From Tanypteryx hageni (Eukaryota > Arthropoda > Insecta > Odonata > Petaluridae), in contig CM054117.1 of the NCBI GenBank assembly GCA_028673005.1, forward strand, positions 33,328,561 to 33,392,560: a stretch of 64,000 nt of DNA, in the 5' to 3' direction. This document shows positions 61,382-64,000 of the stretch, in pieces. The notes below the pieces were generated by a model, which saw nothing but the letters and a program-made list of their open reading frames with translations, was not told the DNA's origin and searched no databases. The translations under genes and the position numbers were made by a program. The first letter of the stretch is position 1. The number at the start of each line of letters is the position of its first letter.

Positions 61382-62470
61382 ATTTGCTACTCATAAGTAT
61401 CACAGCGTGTTTAATGGGTACTCATAAATGTTGGCAAGTTTAGCCAGTCCAGTATGCTCTCATTTGGGGATACTAATTGTAATGTATACATTTGAATTCT
61501 ATTATTTCTTCCATTTGATATCTGTGATTCCTAGAATGTTAATAGCTAGGATCACTTTTGTCTCGCTCTATAGCGCTAGAGTGGGGAGGATGAATTAATC
61601 ATAGAAGTCATATGCACCTACATTAGAAATTATGAAGCTGCTCGGCACAGTACTTCTGCGATGCGATTGGTGATAAGTAGATTGAGAATTCTACATTAAA
61701 AAAGCTGCAAATAGTGAAAAGGATCTCTTTATTCTTCCTCATATTATGCCACTTGTGCAATGAAAAGTGGATGGAGTATCGGGTACTAGAGGAGCGTCAC
61801 ACTAAGGATTGTCAAGTTTAACATTAGCTGTGCGATTGTCATGAGGCACTTATCCCTATAATTTAATTCATAAGTGAAGGATGATAAATATCTGCTAAGC
61901 AGTAGCTCATCGCCTCACGTTATATTTTCTTAGAAGTTTAGGCTTAATTTTCTTCAAATCCCAAGTTAAACAAATGGCAAGACTTGGGAAAAGTACAAAT
62001 TAGAGTTACGTAAAAATGTTTATGTGCAACATAACTGTTATCTAAAAATCTTAATTACTTTCTTATTTTAAGTTTCTTTCCATTATTAGATGATGAACTG
62101 TCTGTGATAAAGTTCAATATGATATTTTGCTTGGTAACCATTCATTACTTTGTTGAGGATTACAATTATTTTGTTTTATAATATGATTCCAGAAATTCAC
62201 TGGGACTAGGCACATCAGAGTGACAGTATTTATATTACCATTGAAAATGAAACTTGAAGAATTTTATTGTATCGATGGTTATAATGAGTTAATAGTGATA
62301 TGTAATGGACATTCTGTGATTATCTTTTTTGATTCTAGAGTTTTAAATTTTTAGATGATAATTTGGAACTCTAGTAGCAATCCATACGTAGACAAATTAT
62401 GTACTGGAAACTTTAACATTTGTGACGATTATTTTGTGGTATTAATAAATAAAATAGATTCAAAATGTAA
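61382..62470 (+). other. probable 3' untranslated region of the EGF/RING-CH gene
   Basis: Repeat-free sequence from the stop to TTAATAAATAAAATAG (62443-62458), the best polyadenylation signals in the region. Confidence 0.55.
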
Positions 62471-62937
62471 CGTTCATGTTATATATTATATAAAAAATCA
62501 ATACATCCACCAATAATTACCTTATCTCAATGTTGCAACAATTAATAGTTAAGCATTCATTGAAGTAAGTTTTAGACCATAACCAATGCTTAAAAGCATA
62601 CTTGGAAGATACTATCTTTATATAAAAAGTCCATACTTGATGTATTTATAAAAAAATGATTAAAAATTGTAAATTCTGTACTGAATACAAATACAGATTA
62701 ATTTAAAAACTTCATTTTTAACACTTATTTCATACCTATTATCACATCCAGACAAAAGGGAGTCTCATCACAGTAAGTTATTAAATAATCATATTAAGCC
62801 AATGGCTTAGAAAAATCAAAGTTATTTGCTATGCAAATAATTGTTTAATGAGATTGCGTTAGAACCATTATAAATTGCATTTGATATGTTAAGTACAAAT
62901 CCAATTCTTGTAACAGTTTTCAGCAGTTGAATTTTTA
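62471..62937. other. gap between convergent genes
   Basis: AT-rich; it probably includes the 3' untranslated region of the TMEM68-like gene on the minus strand. Confidence 0.5.
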
Positions 62938-63030
62938 TCAACGCCTATTAAACCTCTCCAATATGGCTCTTAAAATACTACCAGGAATTTTCTGATGTTT
63001 TCTGATCAAATCTTCAATTGCAATTGCAAC
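62938..63030 (-). CDS. TMEM68-like acyltransferase, terminal exon
   Basis: On the minus strand, acceptor TTCTTCTCAG, then VAIAIEDLIRKHQKIPG and ILRAILERF to a TGA. This is the C-terminal helix of TMEM68-type glycerolipid acyltransferases. Phase 0 with the exon at 63429-63632. Confidence 0.85.
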   Translation of the reverse strand, partial: VAIAIEDLIRKHQKIPGSILRAILERFNRR

Positions 63031-63428
63031 CTGAGAAGAAGTATAAAAAAGCAGTTATTAAAATCGCTTTTGCACATGACGGAAGTAATTCAAATCGGCT
63101 TAAATGCCTCAAAATAGCAACAATATAATTTTAAAAATGAAAAAATTCCATTAATACCCTAATTTTTTTGCAAATGACCTGGCTAGATTAAGATGTGATT
63201 GGATTGTTTTTTTTTATATTTGAAGCAATGTTTTGAATTAAGATTTTACAGTAAAATATTAGAGGATTCAACTATTTAGTATTCCACATCCAACTCACAG
63301 ATTAACATTTTAAATTTACTGTATGTTGTTAACAAACTATATCAATACATTAATCTGATGTGGTGAGGAAGCAAAAAAATTGTTAATGCACATGAATCAC
63401 GCAATATATTATTGATTTGCACTTATAC

Positions 63429-63632
63429 CTTCTTCTTGAGCTCCTCTGGAGTTATATTTTCCTCATATGGAATTGGTTCACCCACATAAGTCCTTAATTT
63501 TACTGGGAATCCTCCATATACGGGGACAAACGGAAATCTAGTGAAATTGTACAGCCAATTCCATAAAGTATATCCCCAACTTACAGAACAAAATGCCTCT
63601 CTTAGGTTTTGGGTAAAGATTGGAATAATGGA
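63429..63632 (-). CDS. TMEM68-like acyltransferase, penultimate exon
   Basis: Acceptor ATTTCCAG, donor AAG|GTATAA, 68 codons. It contains IIPIFTQNLREAF, RFPFVPVYGGFPVKLRTYVG and PIPYEENITPEEL, the conserved C-terminal half of the PlsC-like domain of TMEM68, an ER membrane enzyme of glycerolipid synthesis. Confidence 0.9.
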
Positions 63633-63714
63633 CTGGAAATGATAAGGAAAACTTTGATAATGCACAATAACTATCGTGTATCTAACGATTTCAACATATG
63701 CTGGCCATACTCAC

Positions 63715-63908
63715 ACATTTAGCGTCTAAAGCCACCTTAGCAAAGCCTAACCTCTTCTTCCACATCAATTTATAATATGAGTTTCCAAACTGAGCTTCAT
63801 AAACTCCACCTGGAGCAATTGCTAACAAATTATTATCTTTTAGCACTGAACTACAAGTCGATACAGTACCTGGAATCACTTTGAATGCCTCCAGGATGAT
63901 TGACCATC
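63715..63908 (-). CDS. TMEM68-like acyltransferase, exon with the substrate-binding motif
   Basis: Acceptor AATTATAG, donor TGT|GTGAGT. It reads ILEAFKVIPGTVSTC, LLAIAPGGVYEAQFG and YYKLMWKKRLGFAKVALDAK. The APGG(V)..A segment is the glycerol-phosphate-type binding motif of this acyltransferase family. The catalytic HxxxxD exon would lie beyond the right end of the window. Confidence 0.9.
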
Positions 63909-64000
63909 CTATAATTGATTGGAAAATTTAATAAGTGGACACCAGGAAATATCACTACAAGCCCCAATGTTTAAGAATATACATATTTTTGGTTAAATAA

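Overview
The window is AT-rich nuclear DNA of an arthropod, most likely an insect. It has spliced host genes with large introns full of repeats (mariner, hAT, Helitron, Penelope-like, non-LTR and tRNA-derived SINE relics). One complete, large virus-like element lies inside an intron. The species cannot be named from the sequence.

Host genes: a long plus-strand gene can be followed from 12288 to its stop at 61381 through twelve phase-compatible exons. It encodes a multi-pass membrane protein with a six-cysteine EGF-like module, many hydrophobic segments and a C-terminal RING-CH (MARCH-type E3) domain, itself split by a 5.7 kb intron. Its 5' exon(s) were not found. At the right edge, three minus-strand exons (62938-63908) are the 3' part of a TMEM68-like acyltransferase gene, convergent with the RING-CH gene. 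Two possible exons of another gene lie at 424-1037.

Virus-like element, 26689-43478: a 16,790 bp Maverick/Polinton of the adintovirus type in the intron between the exons at 25642 and 45709. It starts AG and ends CT, has 1,079 bp terminal inverted repeats and is flanked by a perfect 6-bp duplication CTAAAC. It carries a protein-primed family B DNA polymerase, a retrovirus-like integrase with chromodomain, an FtsK/HerA-type packaging ATPase, an adenain-like protease, a phospholipase A2 minor capsid protein, a penton-like single jelly-roll protein, a hexon-like double jelly-roll major capsid protein, a repeat-built fibre-like protein, and several small or unassigned genes. The main genes are open, so the insertion looks young.

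Most notable: (1) the protease frame has no ATG upstream of its conserved N-terminal segment. It opens in the -1 frame at an in-frame A AAA AAC site at the end of the phospholipase gene, so the protease may be made as a frameshift fusion. (2) A small left-end gene resembles GADD34/PPP1R15, the PP1 adaptor that dephosphorylates eIF2alpha. (3) A right-end gene joins a single BIR domain to a long unrelated N-terminal domain. Together (2) and (3) suggest the element carries counters to host translation shut-off and cell death. (4) A 252-residue protein built of six repeats resembles phage tail-fibre shafts.

The remaining sequence is intronic or intergenic and mostly decayed transposons. These include a three-level nest at 20313-24626, a hAT relic with perfect 8-bp duplications at 5813-7476, a two-copy TA-flanked MITE family, and fold-back Penelope-like remnants.
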